Positions 63,675 to 64,000 of a stretch of 64,000 nucleotides of DNA are shown one piece after another. The stretch comes from Thiobacillus denitrificans. Lineage in GTDB: Bacteria > Pseudomonadota > Gammaproteobacteria > Burkholderiales > Thiobacillaceae. Each line of letters starts with the position of its first letter. Position 1 is the first letter of the stretch. Below the pieces are notes generated by a model. That model searched no databases, had not been told where the DNA came from, and worked only from the letters and a program-made list of their open reading frames with translations. The translations under genes were made by a program, and so were the position numbers. The stretch is taken from the NCBI GenBank assembly GCA_020723405.1, contig DYIY01000002.1, positions 124,001-188,000 of the forward strand. Direction: 5' to 3'.

Positions 63675-64000
63675 TGCCGAACAAGGCCGCCTGCTGCTTG
63701 CCCTGGCCCGCCGGGCCATCGCCCGGGCCCTGGACCCGGACGGGGAGCCGCCCCCGTTGGCCGGCCCCCTGCCGGACTGGTTGATGACCCGGTGCGCCAC
63801 CTTCGTCACCCTCACAAAAGGGGGGGTATTGCGGGGCTGCATCGGCACCCTGGAAGCCCATCGGCCTCTGCTGGAGGATCTGGAAGCCAACGCCCGGGCC
63901 GCCGCCTTCAACGATCCCCGCTTTCCGCCCCTGTCCGCCGCGGAATTACCCGCAGTAAGGGTGGAAGTATCGCTACTCACCCCAGCCCGGCCCCTGGACT
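63667..64000 (+). CDS. amrA: AmmeMemoRadiSam system protein A (AMMECR1 family), 3' end missing
   Basis: ATG 63667 (MHDAEQGRLLLALARRAIAR) starts inside the end of the Memo gene. The AMMECR1 core is visible: ATFVTLTKGGVLRGCIGTLE then LEDLEANARAAAFNDPRFPP and VRVEVSLLTPARPLD. The gene runs off the window after ~111 residues (family length is about 180-200). Partner genes B and the radical SAM enzyme make up the conserved cluster. Confidence 0.92.
   Translation, partial: MHDAEQGRLLLALARRAIARALDPDGEPPPLAGPLPDWLMTRCATFVTLTKGGVLRGCIGTLEAHRPLLEDLEANARAAAFNDPRFPPLSAAELPAVRVEVSLLTPARPLD

Noticed and set aside
62112-63980. 622-codon frame extending ispD upstream
   Set aside because: The upstream part is antisense to the Memo and AMMECR1 genes; IspD begins at 62801.

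Overview
The window reads as a GC-rich betaproteobacterial chromosome, probably Rhodocyclales or a close relative, carrying a large integrated element in its first ~23.6 kb. The lineage call rests on the gene order ftsK-lolA-rarA beside trxB, an sdhCDAB-sdhE-gltA-sucA operon, a betaproteobacterial-type small H-NS protein, and bamD/relA/ispD-type housekeeping neighbourhoods. No species can be named from this.

Bases 1-8825 hold a forward operon with defence character: the end of a small HTH gene, a type III restriction-modification pair (mod, res), a PHP/SMC-like ATPase of the TrlF type, and an AlbA_2 (Schlafen-like) ATP-binding protein, with junctions of 4 nt overlap, 10, 49 and 11 nt. Bases 8861-16248, on the minus strand, are a PFGI-1/SPI-7-type integrative and conjugative element (ICE) maintenance module: parA, parB, DUF2857, a small winged-helix protein, an STY4528-type replication protein, a TIGR03761 protein, DUF3158 and ssb. 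The replication-protein gene contains a 23-bp-period repeat array that looks like an embedded origin. Bases 16250-23650 are cargo: an orphan DUF1778 antitoxin, an IHF-alpha-like gene overlapping a putative zincin, two unrelated AbiE toxin-antitoxin pairs, two HTH regulators and a hypothetical gene. A strongly phased repeat block at 23.56-23.62 kb lies close to where the chromosome appears to resume.

From ~23.8 kb the content is chromosomal. Cell division and envelope: rarA-lolA-ftsK (minus), divergent from trxB-smr, then H-NS. Central metabolism: the sdhC-D-A-B-sdhE-gltA-sucA operon runs on the minus strand from 39.4 to 31.9 kb, with every junction overlapping or very short up to gltA, and without sucB downstream. 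Next come an unusual HTH-ferredoxin-reductase fusion divergent from recJ, an unknown membrane-anchored protein, two overlapping small ORFs, an M48 metalloprotease lipoprotein and a HigBA pair. RNA and ribosome modification: mnmA, nudJ, rimO, with a REP-like inverted pair between mnmA and nudJ.

The last 14 kb contain a methyltransferase with an oxygen-binding di-iron protein, a ZIP transporter, an NMT1-type binding protein coupled to a GGDEF-EAL protein, pgeF-rluD divergent from bamD, relA, a cytochrome c'-like protein, ispD, and the start of an AmmeMemoRadiSam cluster (Memo and AMMECR1 proteins). No rRNA, convincing tRNA or CRISPR array was seen. The most interesting candidates are the type III RM-TrlF-AlbA_2 operon, the repeat array inside the ICE replication gene, the phased GTCA block, and the HTH-ferredoxin-reductase fusion.
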